A DNA stretch of 64,000 bases from Meconema thalassinum (GCA_946902985.2 OX336393.1:365596779-365660778), one strand, 5' to 3'; positions 30,251-41,774 are shown, counted from the first letter of the stretch. Made by a program: numbers and translations. The notes: generated from the letters alone by a model not told the origin.

Positions 30251-30562
30251 AGGGAGAACTTGTGAAGGGAGAGTATTAAGCTTTCTTCATTACCATTCTT
30301 CTTATCTCGTTTGTAGCTGATCCCATTTCGTTCCAAGTCATGGCGCTAAAGGAAGTCCCTTCAACTCGTGTAGCGGAGCTATACAAAAGTGTGTTGCTTT
30401 AAAAGGAGACCTGACACTCTGTCATCAAAGGCTAGTTCAACACCGATGTAAGTTTATGGAGATGAATTTTGTTTCATTTAATGAGCACTTCTACTTTCGT
30501 CTCGCTTTTATTCAGTAACAGCTCCTGGGGTTTTGCCTTGGGTATTGCAATATCTTCTGGTG

Positions 30563-31718
30563 CAGGGGTTCCCAACCTGGGGGGCGCGCCCCCCTAGGGG
30601 GCGTGGTGCTTTATCAAGGGGGGCGTGAAGTGATTTCCAAATTAAGTTATTTTAACTCTAATATTGAAATTTTGTAAAATAAACATATTTCGAATCTTGC
30701 CAAGTGATTGTCGCACCAAGTCAATTGTTCAAAAGCACTGGTAATTGCCAACTGTCGGCACAAACCTCTGCGGAGGCGCGAGGTTGGAGGTGAAATAAGG
30801 AATTTGCTGTGTTGTAAGGAGCAAAATCATGCCAATTTTATCGTATCCTTGGCATATCCCTGTGATTTCTTTGAAGCTTTGCACAGTTTGAACTTAAAGC
30901 TCCAAGGCAAAAACTCCAATATTATGCATTCCTGAAAAAAATACAGTTATGAAAACGCCGGCTTCAGTTGAACAACTTCTCATCCTTTCACCGCCTTAAT
31001 CAAATTTTGCAGGAAAATGAACGTGATCGTAATAAACTTATTGTTAGGTGCAAATCCAGTCACATTTGGATTTCCTGGTACAAGAATTCAACGTCTACAT
31101 TCCTGATATCTCGTCGGAAGAATGGTCCTGGATGTTAACAAGAAATTCGTTTGCCATTGACATTGAAGCACTGCCAGCGCAGCTTCAAGAAGAAGCCATA
31201 GATTTGAAGTGTGAATCAAAGCTAAAAGGTGATTCTAAAATATTAAGACTGGGTGACTTTTGGGTAAACTGTCTTGCAGTGTATCCTGTAATGGCCAAAT
31301 TTTCACTTCGTGTCATTGTCCCATTTTCAAAGACATATTTATGCAAGTCAGGATTTTCAACGCTGAGTGTCATAGAAACAAAGCAGCACTGTCGTCTTGA
31401 TGTTGTAAGTGATCTCCGCTGTTCTCTGTCAAATATCAAACCAAACATACCGAATCTTACCAAGAGAAAACAGTGTCAACCCTCTCACTGTCATTTGTTG
31501 ACTAATTTAAGGATTTGTTGTAAAAGTGTGTTCTTTGTATTGTGCTAAAATGAAGTTAGGATGTAATAGATAGGCCTAGGCCTATTCCATTATGTAGTGT
31601 AATTATGTTAGGTCTATATCCTCCGCGTCAATCGAAGAGGTTATAGAGGTTATAGAAGCGATGAGCGGAGGGGTATCTGAAAAGGCGGGCGTCAGCTGTT
31701 AAAGGTTGGGAACCACTG
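30563..31718 (+). mobile_element. hAT-type DNA transposon, decayed
   Basis: Terminal repeats CAGGGGTTCCCAACCTG (30563) and the inverse AGGTTGGGAACCACTG (ending 31718) fit Charlie/ZBED-like hAT ends. Flanking 8-mers TTCTGGTG and TTCTAGAG agree at six of eight bases, an aged target duplication. At 1,156 bp it has lost most of the transposase. Confidence 0.85.
30820..31545 (+). pseudogene. hAT transposase C-terminal part, frameshifted
   Basis: Segments typical of ZBED5/SCAND3-like hAT transposases remain: ALHSLNLKLQGKNSNIMH near 30873-30930, then, after frame breaks, the C-terminal dimerisation region at 31048-31548 (DLKCESKLKGDSKILRLGDFW, PFSKTYLCKSGFSTLSVIE, RLDVVSDLRCSLSNIKPNI). The N-terminal BED finger and most of the catalytic core are absent. 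Not a functional transposase; a domesticated gene is unlikely given the frame breaks. Confidence 0.85.
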
Positions 31719-31721
31719 TTC

Positions 31722-31724
<3 letters not shown>

Positions 31725-31762
<38 letters not shown>

Positions 31763-31766
31763 GGGT
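31725..31766. repeat. (GA)n followed by a G run
   Basis: AGAGAG repeats then about 14 G, directly after the hAT right end. Confidence 0.9.
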
Positions 31767-31819
31767 AATGTGATTAATCTTGAACAATGCAATGAATTAA
31801 AAGATAACTCTTCTTCCTT

Positions 31820-32290
31820 CACCGTGACTCAATTTTTAACGACTGTGTGGACCTTGCTGATCAACCTTGGATTGCAGGATACGCTCAATTTTACACGTTT
31901 TTTTTTTCTTTGTCGTGTGCCCTCCTGAGAAACCGAGTGCAGGTCTTTCTATACGACGCCCGTGGGCGACCTGCGCACCGGGATGAGAGATGGAATAATG
32001 AAGGTGAATGAAAGTGGGCAAGGATGTGGAAGGAAGCGACCGTGGCCTGTCAGAAGCTACCGTCCCTACATATTATGCCTGGTGTTGAAAATGGGGAAAC
32101 CACGGAAAACCATTTCAAGAACGGCTGACGGTGGGGCTCGAACCCACGCGTCTACCGAGTCAGCAGAGAGTTTGGCCCCATGACCTAACGCTGCGCTTTA
32201 GCCAGCGAAGCCACTACTGTCGGTATCTTACACAGTATAAGCCGATGATGCGTTGGCTGCTGATCGCGTCTTCCCCTTTATAGAGAGGGT
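31820..32290 (+). pseudogene. LINE 3' coding end interrupted by a SINE
   Basis: 31823-31898 and 32235-32290 align to the 3' coding end of the LINE at 58145-58300 (GTGTGGACCTTGCTGA, CCTTGGATTGCAGGA; then AAGCCGATGATGCGTTGGCTGCTGATCGCG). The two halves are split by the SINE at about 31900-32228. Confidence 0.8.
31900..32228 (-). mobile_element. tRNA-derived SINE, family F, inserted in LINE
   Basis: Minus strand: ACCGACAGTAGTGGCTTCGC (head), GGGTTCGAGCCCCACCGTC (box B), body CGTGGTTTCCCCATTTTCAA and a T-rich border. Matches 38385-38745 and 48216-48411. Confidence 0.85.
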
Positions 32291-32360
32291 GCGTTTTGTA
32301 TGACTCAAAAATTCGTTCTTGTTTGATTCGAAATTCAATTTTGGTATTCCCTACTTTTTG

Positions 32361-32365
<5 letters not shown>

Positions 32366-32397
<32 letters not shown>
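32366..32397. repeat. (TTA)n microsatellite
   Basis: About ten units. Confidence 0.9.
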
Positions 32398-32398
<1 letters not shown>

Positions 32399-32399
32399 A

Positions 32400-33020
32400 T
32401 TGAGGCGTTGTTAACAAGGCACGTGTTATCTGCGTCGAATTTCAAGCACAGGATTTCCGAATAGTGTAGTAGTTATATTTTTCTTTCTTTTCCCGGAACA
32501 GGCAGATAGTAGGTTTAGAAGACCTGATTCCAAGAAGGCGCTCCTCTACGGACGTCTTTTAGCACATCTTTCTGGCCAAGTTAGATTGCGACGCTGTACG
32601 CATGAGGTCACGGAGCATGACGATAGTGTGCTTCTGCCTTTCAATAGGATGTCACTCCAGTAGATATATTTAGATCAGAAGCAATTAGCAAACAAGGAAA
32701 TGCCATGTTATATCTCGCCCAGTTCTTCCTTGCAGGGCCAAGTGAAAGCTCCCTTGCTCCTTCACTACCAACGGATCAACAGATTGGACACACGTGTAGT
32801 ACTGCAGTGAAGTGGAGTAAAGCTGTAAAGTTCAGAAAGTATGTGAAAGACTTCGGTGAAGAGACTTCAGTACTGACGGAACAATTCTTTTAAATTTGTC
32901 TGGTGTATTATCGCTGATTACGTTTTGGCACTTAAGACGTTTACTGTATGTTAGAGATACTCTACCTATCCCAAAAATTAATGTCATGTTTCATTTTTTT
33001 TAGTCATATTTATAGTTTTA
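32400..33020. other. No feature recognised
   Basis: Unassigned; the 62-residue open frame at 32705-32893 has no recognisable family. Confidence 0.45.
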
Positions 33021-33152
33021 GGGCATATTTGCTTGCATATTTTGTACTTCTTTGGGCATATTTGCTTGCATATTTTGTACTTCTTTGGGCATATTTGCTT
33101 GCATATTTTGTACTTCTTTGGGCATATTTGCTTGCATATTTTGTACTTCTTT
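33021..33152 (+). repeat. 33-bp tandem repeat, four identical units
   Basis: GGGCATATTTGCTTGCATAT followed by TTTGTACTTCTTT, starting at 33021, 33054, 33087 and 33120. Being a multiple of three, it keeps a frame open, giving an 11-residue repeat (AYLLAYFVLLW), probably by chance. Confidence 0.95.
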
Positions 33153-33175
33153 AGGTCTTAAACTACCGAACCCTA

Positions 33176-33217
33176 ATTATTATTATTATTATTATTATCA
33201 TTATTATTATTATTATT

Positions 33218-33252
<35 letters not shown>
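33176..33252. repeat. (TTA)n then (TTG)n compound microsatellite
   Basis: About 15 TTA units (one TCA) then about 10 GTT units. Confidence 0.95.
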
Positions 33253-33253
<1 letters not shown>

Positions 33254-33261
33254 ACCTTATT

Positions 33262-33425
33262 ATTAGTTTTAAGTACCTTGGACCAATCGTTACCTCTAGC
33301 TGCGATGCTACCTCCGATACCCGAGCGAGGGTAAAATGTGGAAACTAGTCACCGGAGTTCTCTGTGATAAAAAGATGTCTCCATAGCCTATTTAAAGGCA
33401 AAAGTTTACAAGACCGTAGTACACC
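33262..33425 (+). pseudogene. Non-LTR reverse transcriptase C-terminal fragment
   Basis: Reads FKYLGPIVTSSCDAT, RARVKCGNW, then LVTGVLCDKKM and, in another frame, LFKGKSLQD...RSTPS, the typical post-catalytic region of LINE reverse transcriptases. Frameshifted, ~160 bases only. Confidence 0.75.
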
Positions 33426-33479
33426 CAGCGTCAATATGGGACTGTCTCCCAATGACAAAAAGGCATGTGCAGACACTAC

Positions 33480-33745
33480 AACGCCACATGCGCTACCTTC
33501 CAATTCCTCATCCTTACATTCACACTTACCTCCCGAGACTGGCTCAGTGGTAACGTTCCTACCTGCTGTGCCTAAGGTTGCAGGATCGGATCTTGGCGCA
33601 GTCAATTGGCACTTGAGGGTGCGCAAATGTCAGGGAGCTGTGTCAGTAACACGCAAAAGATCCCCTTCGGAGAAAAAGTCCGGCACCCGGCGTTTCAAAA
33701 AGCCGCTGTAGTTAAAAGTGATGTAAACACAATAACACAACAACT
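33480..33745 (+). mobile_element. SINE, family H
   Basis: GACTGGCTCAGTGGTAACG (box A), TTGCAGGATCGGATCTTG (box B-like), GAGGGTGCGCAAATGTCAGG, GATCCCCTTCGGAG and GCCGCTGTAGTTAAAAG. Shares these blocks with 27180-27365. Confidence 0.75.
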
Positions 33746-33749
33746 ATAT

Positions 33750-34971
33750 CCCCATTTGCAAATAAACGAATGTAAATTTCAAACGAAACATGTGTTCTAC
33801 AGCATCTTGAGGAAGTACAAGAAGTCTATATACATCGTGTGGCATTTGAGGATCGGCAATAATCGAAACATTTCGGACATTCGCGCTTGTCCGTCCTTAA
33901 GCCTTGTTGCAGCCGCCATGCAACGACCAGTATAGTTAAATACTGACATAGGAGTTCCTCGTGTTAGCACCTGTACCATACCAACATCTGTTCTGTGTTC
34001 AAGCTGTGCAACGACCAATTGGCAGACTTCACTTTTCTTTGTAGTACACAGTAGAACAGGATTTGTCGAGTTATTACAGAAGAGAATGATCGATTCTTAA
34101 GCACATCAAGTGAAAAAAATTGTAATACCGGTAGCTTTTAAACCTTTCCTTTTTCCACTGAGAAAAATCTGATCGTTGAGAAACACTGCAACCTTATCAC
34201 CGGCTTTTCTCCGTTATTAACTTACACAAGATGGCTGAAATGTTTATGACGTGCATTCGCCAGGACTCTATATCCGACATTCATCACCTCATTTCAGTTA
34301 ACCGGGATATATAATGTGTGTTATGGGAAAAGGGGAAGACGGCTGTAAGAATATAGAGGACATTGCAGAAATCCCCACATATAGAACTAAATTTGGCACA
34401 TACATCATAGATTTAACACAAATGACTTGTGTCACGGATGGAGGAACGGAGTGCGGGAAGTTAAAATAAAAAAAAAGCAGAGCTATGGAAAGGGGTTGGG
34501 TTTCTGCAGTTGGCCGAGGACAAGCCAAGCTACTTGCTCTTTGCTGATGTCATTTGTTAAGGCCTCAGGCGCACAGTTTCTGCTGGTCCGCCATTTCTTT
34601 TCCCCTCTCTTCTCGTTTTTTTTGTATTCGAATTTTGTACATCTTCTTCTAGAGGTATATTTTTCTAAAAAGAAAAAAATGTGTCAGACGTGATAAAGTA
34701 AATTCTCAGTGGAAGAATATCATAACAGATGGTTGCATTTTATAGTAAATATGGTGTGTACTTATATTCCACGATAGCCGTTTCCCAACGCTCAAGTTGA
34801 TAACTGTCCGTCAGCCCGAAGGTTGGTTGGATCCTCAAAAAGTACCGCCGTTAGGTTATATGGGTAAATATTCACAAAAACCCAAGGCAGCGCTATATTG
34901 AGGCGTACTAGGCAAGAGGAGGAGTTAGGCAGTTTGCCATTGCTTTCCTCCCTGAGTCAGTACAGCAGTAC
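33750..34971. other. No feature recognised apart from the LINE target
   Basis: Unassigned, with several 70-110-residue open frames of no recognisable family. The last ~100 bases (GTTTGCCATTGCTTTCCTCC) and the sequence right of the LINE look like one pre-existing repeat split by the LINE. Confidence 0.45.
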
Positions 34972-34982
34972 TAACCCTATGA
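34972..34982 (+). repeat. LINE target-site duplication, left (TAACCCTATGA)
   Basis: Exact 11-bp match to 36248-36258. Confidence 0.85.
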
Positions 34983-36044
34983 CTGAAAAATGTAGAAAAC
35001 TGATATATAGTCTCTCAAGATTTGCAAAGCTAAACTGGGGTTTAAAGCATACAGCTCTGAAGGAAATATATAAAGGTGGAATCTTACCTCTCATTTTGTA
35101 CGGAGCACGGTATGGAGAAGTTATAGAGAAACCTTGCTATAAAGTAAAATTGATAAGAGTCCACAGGCTGATAAATATCAGAATGTTTACAATGTATCAA
35201 TGTTTACACAGATGGACGTAAAATTGAGGATGGAGTAGGATCTGGAATTGTCATATACAATGGAAACGAGTTAATTCAACAGCTGCAATATAAACTAGAC
35301 AAACGATGTTCTAATAATCCAGCAGAACAGCTAGCTATCGTTAAGGCTTTGCAACATCTAGAATCCATGGACACGGAGCAGAGAACCGCATTCATTTTCA
35401 CAGACAGCCAAATTACAATAGATGCACTTAAAAACTACAAAAACCATACATTTTTCATAGAGGAAATTAGAAGAAAAGCAATTGAAACGGAGAAACAGAA
35501 TTGGGTGATTGTCTTCAGTTGGGTTAAGGCGCATAACGGAAATGAGGGGAATGAATTAGCGGACCAGCTGGCTAAAGAAGCAGCACAAAGCGGTTTAAGT
35601 GAGTGCTATAATAGAATTCCAAAAAGTAATATGCTAAAAGAATTATGTGAGTTTAGTTCGAGAAAGCGGCAGAATGAATGGGACAATACATCCAAGGGCG
35701 AAATTACAAAATCATTTTCCCCCAGTGTACAGGACAGACTAAAATTGAAAATGAACATAACGCCCAATTTTACGGTTATGACAACAGGGAACGGCAATAT
35801 TAAATCATTCTTATACAGATTTAAAATTATAGATAGTCCAACATGTATGTGCAATAATGGTCACCAGACTGTGGATCACTAACTATATGAGTGTAAGTTA
35901 TTAGGGAAAGAAAGAGATACATTAATAGCACATGTTTTAAGATCAGGCAACTGGCGTATAAAGAAAGATGAACTTGTTAGAAACTACCTTAGGGAATTCT
36001 TTAGTTCTGCAAACTATATCTCATTTGAAACACTAAATAGATAA
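34983..36044 (+). pseudogene. LINE ORF2 remnant: RT thumb and RNase H
   Basis: 34983-35195 reads as reverse transcriptase thumb (KLIYSLSRFAKLNWGLKH, YKGGILPLILYGA), then the frame changes at ~35200, where a deletion has removed the connection region. From 35205 the RNase H domain reads YTDGRKIEDGVGSG, NNPAEQLAIVKAL, IFTDSQITI and KAHNGNEGNELADQLAKEA, so all four catalytic acids (D, E, D, D) are present. A TAA at 35880-35882 interrupts the C-terminal cysteine region (CMCNNGHQTVDH...YECKLLG); the frame otherwise continues to 36042-36044. Not functional. Confidence 0.88.
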
Positions 36045-36247
36045 TTCTTATTTATATTTTTTTAACTGCTAATGTTGACAGGTATTATTTTAGTGACACA
36101 AATTTCATTTAATAGGCCATAGATATAAAACATTTATAATATAAATTGTATAGTTTCAGTCTGAAATGATTAATAAGTAATAATTAAGCATGTAGTATTA
36201 CTACATTGTAATGGGGCATGCTGTAAAATAAAATAAATTTCAAAAAG
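34983..36247 (+). mobile_element. 5'-truncated, internally deleted non-LTR retrotransposon with RNase H
   Basis: Bounded by 11-bp duplications. Carries the end of a reverse transcriptase, an RNase H domain, a C-terminal zinc-knuckle-like region and a ~200-bp 3' untranslated end finishing AAATAAAATAAATTTCAAAAAG. RNase H presence suggests the R1/I-like group; exact clade uncertain. Confidence 0.85.
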
Positions 36248-36258
36248 TAACCCTATGA
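36248..36258 (+). repeat. LINE target-site duplication, right
   Basis: TAACCCTATGA, partner of 34972-34982. Confidence 0.85.
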
Positions 36259-36920
36259 GTAGAACCTTTCACAGCATCCACAGGCACTGAATGTGCCCTG
36301 AATGTCATTACTAAGCACCACCCATACCTCAATAGCTTCCATATAATCACAGCCATGAGTGAGACTGAGGCATCGGTGAAGAGCTAATTTTACTCTAGCC
36401 TGTGCCAACAGACAAATTCAAGATGGTGAACAGGCCAAGTTGAGAACTAGCTGCTGACAACTACTCACAAAAGTCTGTCCAACAAGAGGAGGATTCCGGG
36501 AGAAAGCGCCACTGTCGCTGAACAGTCGACTATTCCTATTCGAGAGTGGCTTGTTGCTATATTAACACGTGCCAAATTGCCAAATCTACCAGTGGCGTAA
36601 CTACGGGGGTTGATGAGGGGTAAAAATCCCCCCAGAGCTAAATAATAAAAATATTACTTTTGTTGAAGTTTCTTATTTTGAATAAACGCTATCTTAGGAT
36701 TGATGACAAATTATTGGAATATGTAAGTTAATACTTACTAATTTAAAAGTATCCCTTTTCACATGTGTAAAATGATCAGCGTTACCCTGTCTTAACACTT
36801 ACTGAATGGATAGTCAGCGGTTCAGTTAGCCTGAGGGGTGGCAGTGAGATGGGTGTGGTACTTTCCTAATCACTTTCCAAAAGATCACCACTTAGGCCTA
36901 ACCTGTTCATATCAGAATGT
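36259..36920. other. No feature recognised
   Basis: Right half of the repeat split by the LINE (to about 36420), then unassigned sequence. Confidence 0.45.
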
Positions 36921-36924
36921 GCCG

Positions 36925-37412
36925 ACTTCGGTAACGTAGTTGGTAGCATGCTGAGCTTCTATGCCCATGATCGTGGGTTCAAACCCGGCCGAAGTCATCA
37001 TATTTTTAAGAGCGTTAAAAATCCCTACCTTCGGAGGGGAAGTAATGCCGACGGGCCCATGTCATAGATTTATGGCATGCAAAAGAACCTTCCGATAGCT
37101 ACACTTACATGAAGCTAAAATGTGTAGGAGAGACGGTCCCTAAGTTCCAACGTTCGTCCACAGGTGCCGGTTGCGGTGGCATCTCGTAGCCAAGTTCACA
37201 GCTAGGTGTTGTTGACGGTAGCGTTAGGTAGGGAAAGTAGGAACTACAGTATTTGAAATTGATCGTCTGCAGTCCTTACCTGATTAGGCTACAGATAACA
37301 CACACTAGTACAGCCATCGCACTTAACACCGGTTATCAGACAGTTTCTGCACACACCCGAACTACACGGGGCTACATGACAGCGTTGTCTAGTCCCTAAA
37401 TTGAGGAATCAA
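36925..37412 (+). mobile_element. tRNA-derived SINE, family B, full length
   Basis: Head GACTTCGGTAACGTAGTTGG, box B GTGGGTTCAAACCCGG, body CCTTCGGAGGGGAAGTAATG and GGTAGCGTTAGGTAGG, shared tail GGTTATCAGACAG...CACGGGGCTACATGAC. Confidence 0.88.
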
Positions 37413-37589
37413 CCATTATCAAAGTGTGAGCGGATAGTGATAATTTTTGAATCATTTTCTCATATTTTTAACAGTTTTGATGCATTTAGCGCACGGTATT
37501 GGATATTATCGGAACTTAAGTGAGGATGAATACGGGGACATGAGAATCTTCACACCTCATTGTCAGTCTGAAGACTGTTGTTGTTGTTG

Positions 37590-38060
37590 TTGATTCAATT
37601 TAGGGGCTTTGCGACATCGTGGTCATGTGGCCCCGTGTACTTGGGTGTGGGTGTGGAATTTGTCTGGTAACCTGTGTTATTATTGTGATGGCAGTATTAG
37701 TGTGTGTATTTGTAATTCAGATGAGGATTGGGAAGGAGGCGGCCGTGGCCTTCAGTTAGGAACCATTCTGGAATTCGCCTGGAGTAGAAGTGGAGAAACT
37801 TCGGAAAACTACTTCCAGGATGGCTGAGGTGAGAATCCAAGCCATCTCTTCTCAGTTTTGCCTCACAAGACTGAGTGTACCGCCTTCCAGCCCTCAAACC
37901 AGAATGAAATTTTTGGCAGAGCCTGGAATAGAACCCGTGCCTCCGTGATGACCGATGATGGTGATGATGATGATGATAATTGGTGTTTTAAGGGGCCTAA
38001 CATCTAGGTTATCGGCCCCTGTCCGTGGTGACTGCCAAGAGTGCTAGCCACTATGCAAAA
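37590..38060 (-). mobile_element. tRNA-derived SINE, family C, interrupted
   Basis: Minus-strand copy: tail near 37600-37660 (CACGGGGCCACATGACC), body GGCGGCCGTGGCC and GAGTGTACCGCC, head GTGGCTAGCACTCTTGGCA at 38035-38060. The head is split by a 70-bp insertion at 37953-38022. Confidence 0.82.
37953..38022 (-). mobile_element. Short LINE 3' tail with (GAT)n inserted in the SINE
   Basis: Flanked by CCGTGATGAC/CCGTGGTGAC (10-bp duplication, one mismatch). On minus it ends GGGGCCGATAACCTAGATG, TTAGGCCCCTTAAAAC, (ATC)n. Same tail at 51880-51947. Confidence 0.75.
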
Positions 38061-38099
38061 TACATTTTTTAAATTTAAATTTACATTTGACGTCAGCTA

Positions 38100-38348
38100 A
38101 GGGCCTGTTTCTAGCCCACCTATATGAGAAGTTCTTACTATTTAACCGGCTGTGTGCCGCAGATTGTAAGACTTGGCTCAAGTTTCCGATGTTGTGAAAT
38201 TAAATTGCAGCACAGGTAGGTAGGTAGGTAATTGGGGATCCGTAAATACAAGACACCAGTATCAGTAGAGTATCTTCTATGATGAGTACTAAAATCTCGG
38301 TACCTTGACATCCTTGAAATTAAGCAGTTAAATGACGCGTTAATCCCA

Positions 38349-38350
<2 letters not shown>
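38100..38350. other. No feature recognised
   Basis: Short unassigned gap. Confidence 0.45.

Positions 38351-38381
<31 letters not shown>
38351..38381. repeat. (ATT)n microsatellite
   Basis: About ten units, directly before a SINE head. Confidence 0.9.
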
Positions 38382-38382
<1 letters not shown>

Positions 38383-38384
38383 GA

Positions 38385-38745
38385 CAGTAGTGGCTACGCT
38401 GGCTAATGCGCAGCATTAGGTCATGGGGCCAAGCTCTCTGCTGACTCGGTAGACGCGTGGGTTCGAGCCCCACCGTCGGCCGTCCTTGAAATGGTTTTCC
38501 GTGGTTTCCCCATTTTCAACACCAGGCAAATGCTGGGACGGTACCTTCCGACAGGCCACGGCCGCTTCCTTCCACATCCTTGCCCAGTTTCATTCACCAT
38601 CATTCATTTCATCTCTCATTAACTCCTCTCAAGAAGTTGGCATCAGGAAGGGCATCCGGTCGTAAAAACCATCGCCACAAAGCCTTCCATCGCATCTCAT
38701 CCCCGACCCCGTTGGAAAACGGGAATAATAAGGGGTAGACATACA
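38385..38745 (+). mobile_element. tRNA-derived SINE, family F, full length
   Basis: CAGTAGTGGCTACGCTGGC (box A), GTGGGTTCGAGCCCCACC (box B), body TTCCGTGGTTTCCCCATTTT, then AAGTTGGCATCAGGAAGGGC and a tail GGGGTAGACATACATACATT running into (ATT)n. Confidence 0.88.
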
Positions 38746-38747
38746 TA

Positions 38748-38795
<48 letters not shown>
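38746..38795. repeat. (TTA)n microsatellite, SINE F tail
   Basis: About 16 ATT units continuous with the preceding SINE. Confidence 0.9.
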
Positions 38796-39600
38796 GTTTT
38801 AAGGATCGTCCTCTCAAGGCAGATAAGTCACAAATTTTACCCCTTCCTGGGCCACCGCATGGATCCGTGCGGGCTATAAACGCTCTTCTAACTGAGTTCT
38901 GTGCTGCCAACTAAATAGACAGAAATTTCCCTCTGTCTGGCAATAGCAATTGAACCAGCAAATTCAAATGCATTTCCCAATTTCTACTTTGGTAGTAATT
39001 CTGTCGCTCCTGTAAACTTGCCACCCTAGGCTATACCCCGCTGAGACCCCGCCTGTAAATACAGCCCTGGCTTCAAGGGGAATTAACTGTATGGTTTCAT
39101 ATTTGTAAATCGTAATAACATAAACCAAAATCCTTCACCCCACCAAATGCAAATTCTATCTGAAACATTTATCCATCATGTGCATGACAGTTCATTTTCG
39201 ACTTAAAGGCGTGTAAAAAGAAATACCTAAGATCAAATCAAACAGAATAGAGTCCACTGCAACTTTGAGAGGGTTGGGGAGAATTCAGTCGTTTCGCTAC
39301 AAAACATTTAGGAATAAATCTAACTGTGCTGATTATGGTGAGCCGACATCAACGGTTATAAAAAGTGAAGTTAATCAATCATAAGAAGAGACATATATTG
39401 CCTTCCTGATCACTGCAATATGTACAGTCACAAATAATGAAAGTATGTGGTTTGGTAAGCGTCAAATAACAGCCTACTCGAACCATACTATCACTGTGAG
39501 ACGAGTTTTCTGTGTGACGAATGTGTTTTGTGGTTACTCTTAACGTTTTGCGTGCATTATGTTACTAAAGTACGTGTTAGTAAAGTCAACAGCTAACGAC
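38796..39600. other. No feature recognised
   Basis: Unassigned sequence. Confidence 0.45.
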
Positions 39601-39860
39601 TTAAGAGTTCTTTCTTTAATTAAATTATTTATTTGTTTACTTTATTTATTTCATTAATTTAAATTAATTTAATTTATTTAATTTCTTATTTATATTTGAT
39701 TTTATTGATTTTTTAATTTTCCTCTTTGCTCTTTGTGTTTTTAATTTTTAATTCAGAGTTGTTAAATTTTATTTTTCTTATTTTTTAATTTAATTTTATT
39801 AAAATTTAATTTAATTTAATTTAATTTACCGGTAATTTAATTTAATTTAATTTATTTTCA
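39600..39860. repeat. AT-rich (TTTAA)n-like low-complexity tract
   Basis: Long runs of TTTAATTTAATTTA and TTATTTATTT with little G or C. Confidence 0.85.
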
Positions 39861-39924
39861 GTTTCTGTATGGTTGTGTAATTGCGAACATATTAGGTGAG
39901 CTCGGTGGACTGTTGTCATAAAGT

Positions 39925-40015
39925 GGTTGTTGTTCGTTCACTTAAGATATCGTGGTCATCAGTGTAGTATACTTGGGTGTCTGATAACCTGTGTTATTAG
40001 TGTCTAATATTGGAA
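39925..40015 (-). repeat. SINE tail remnant
   Basis: Inverted tail type 1 blocks (TATCGTGGTCAT, TACTTGGGTGTCTGATAACC); the rest of the element is not recognisable. Confidence 0.6.
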
Positions 40016-40550
40016 CAGGTGTCCCGCGACAATATTGTGTATAATTACTGAGTTACAAGAACTTCACTGTCAAGTTCACAACGTTACTTTAGAGCAATAC
40101 CACTACGACACCTGGAGTTAGTGTGTAGAAATTAGAGGTGAAGCCAGATTAAAGATGATCTGTGACAACTTTGGGATCAATCCTTAATCCCAAAAACCAA
40201 AAGCCGTAGAACGTGTCTAAGACTGCTCGGCTACGGTTGGTGAGTTTGTTTAATGGGACGGAACCTTGAAGTCATCTGTGCCTAAATGATCTAAAAAGGG
40301 GCATATGGCTGTTGCGGGGTTTGCTCGACCTTAAAAGGATGGTTTCATTTCTTCCTCTGCCATCCTAGATGTCATTTTCACTGGTTTCAGGCAATGCTAC
40401 GATGGTAACTTAACGTATGGCCACTGCTGCCTTCTTCCTAGTATACTCACCAATATAGACACCACAGCAACACATATTATCAGACAGATCCAACTCAAAC
40501 ATAAGTACGGGAGTGCGATTGCTAATTTGTCGCAATCCTTTCCAAATACT
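40016..40550. other. No feature recognised
   Basis: Unassigned sequence before the compound microsatellite. Confidence 0.45.
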
Positions 40551-40604
40551 ACTACTACTACTACTACTACTACTATTACTAATAATAATAATAATAATAA
40601 TAAA
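40551..40604. repeat. (CTA)n then (ATA)n microsatellite
   Basis: About eight CTA units then about eight AAT units; SINE A tail side. Confidence 0.95.
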
Positions 40605-40911
40605 ACCCCCGTGGCACAACTGCCCATTAAGGGCCTAGGCCTACCAAGCGACCACTGCCGAGTCATTTGACCCTAAGATTGTGGGGGGACGCGTGGCCAG
40701 CGCGTCGGGTCCCCTCAGCTATTAATTTCGGTTTTCGTCATCGGGACGCTGTCTCACGGTTAGGCAGCTACTCAATTGCCCTCACAAGGCTGAGTGTATC
40801 CTGTTCCAGCCCTCACGTCTGTTTCTAAAATCCCTGACTGACCCGGGAATTGAACCCGGGAACTCAGGGTGAGCGGCAAGCGCGTTACCCCAGCGCCACG
40901 GGTCAGCCCTT
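40605..40911 (-). mobile_element. tRNA-derived SINE, family A
   Basis: Matches 2749-3052 along its length. On minus, GCGCTGGGGTAACGCGCTTG (box A) and CCCGGGTTCAATTCCCGGG (box B); trinucleotide runs on both sides. Confidence 0.88.
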
Positions 40912-41370
40912 AATAATAATAATAATAATAATAATAAATTAATTAATGTATAAAACGTCATCTTGTTCTTAGTACAACGACAAGAGACGTGGTAACCTTA
41001 TAAAATTTAATCCTCGGCACGAGTTTACGCCTGGGTCATGGGTGGTTGGAAAATAAGATGTGTATATTAAGACATGATGCTGATTATACCTTCACATATT
41101 CCCCTTCGTAATTTTCTCTGTCTCATAAACTTCCATGTTTTGGTTTAATCACGCCTCCTACTATCCTTCTTGCTAAGAGTCTTAACAATTCTAATGCCAT
41201 TATCTGAAATGAACTTGGGCGTTCAGGTGAAAGCTTTGCAAGGCTAAAAGCCTCATCCAATCTGGCCCAGAATAATGCTTATACGCAATACCTGTTGTAG
41301 TTTCGTAAATCATTTACGATTGCTGTTTGTTATTACACTACATCAGGCATGCGCAGACATAACACGGACC
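40912..41370. other. (TAA)n run at 40914-40938, otherwise no feature
   Basis: A short microsatellite, then unassigned sequence. Confidence 0.5.
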
Positions 41371-41371
41371 A

Positions 41372-41750
41372 CATCGTGGTGTAGTGGCTATCGCCCCGGG
41401 AGTCCGTGTTCGATTCCCGGTTCTGGCCAGAAATTTAATTCTGATCTGAGGGCTGGAACAGGGTACACTCAGCCTCGAGAAGGAAACCTGGGAAGAGTGG
41501 TTCGATTCCCACCTCAGCATCCTGGTAGGGCTTTTCCGTGATGCCACGCTTCTACTCCAGGAGAGTTCCTAACAAGGCCATGGCCGCCTCTTTTCCAATC
41601 CTCACAGGGGTTACAAATACACACATTACTACAGAGCACACAATAACACAGTTTATCAGACGAATTCTTTCTTTTTATCTCTCTCTCTACTGTAGTTCAC
41701 GGGGCTAAATGACCACGATATCCAACCTCTCGAATGAAACAACAGATTTC
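41372..41750 (+). mobile_element. tRNA-derived SINE, family C
   Basis: TCGTGGTGTAGTGGCTATCG (box A), TGTTCGATTCCCGG (box B), GGGTACACTCAGCCTCG body, and tail type 1 (TTATCAGACGAATTC, CACGGGGCTAAATGACC). Confidence 0.85.
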
Positions 41751-41774
41751 ACATGAGAAAACACTACGAGTAAG

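Noticed and set aside
31048..31548. A domesticated hAT-derived gene
   Set aside because: The open frame is only the C-terminal part; upstream transposase sequence is frameshifted and the element's ends and duplication are still visible.
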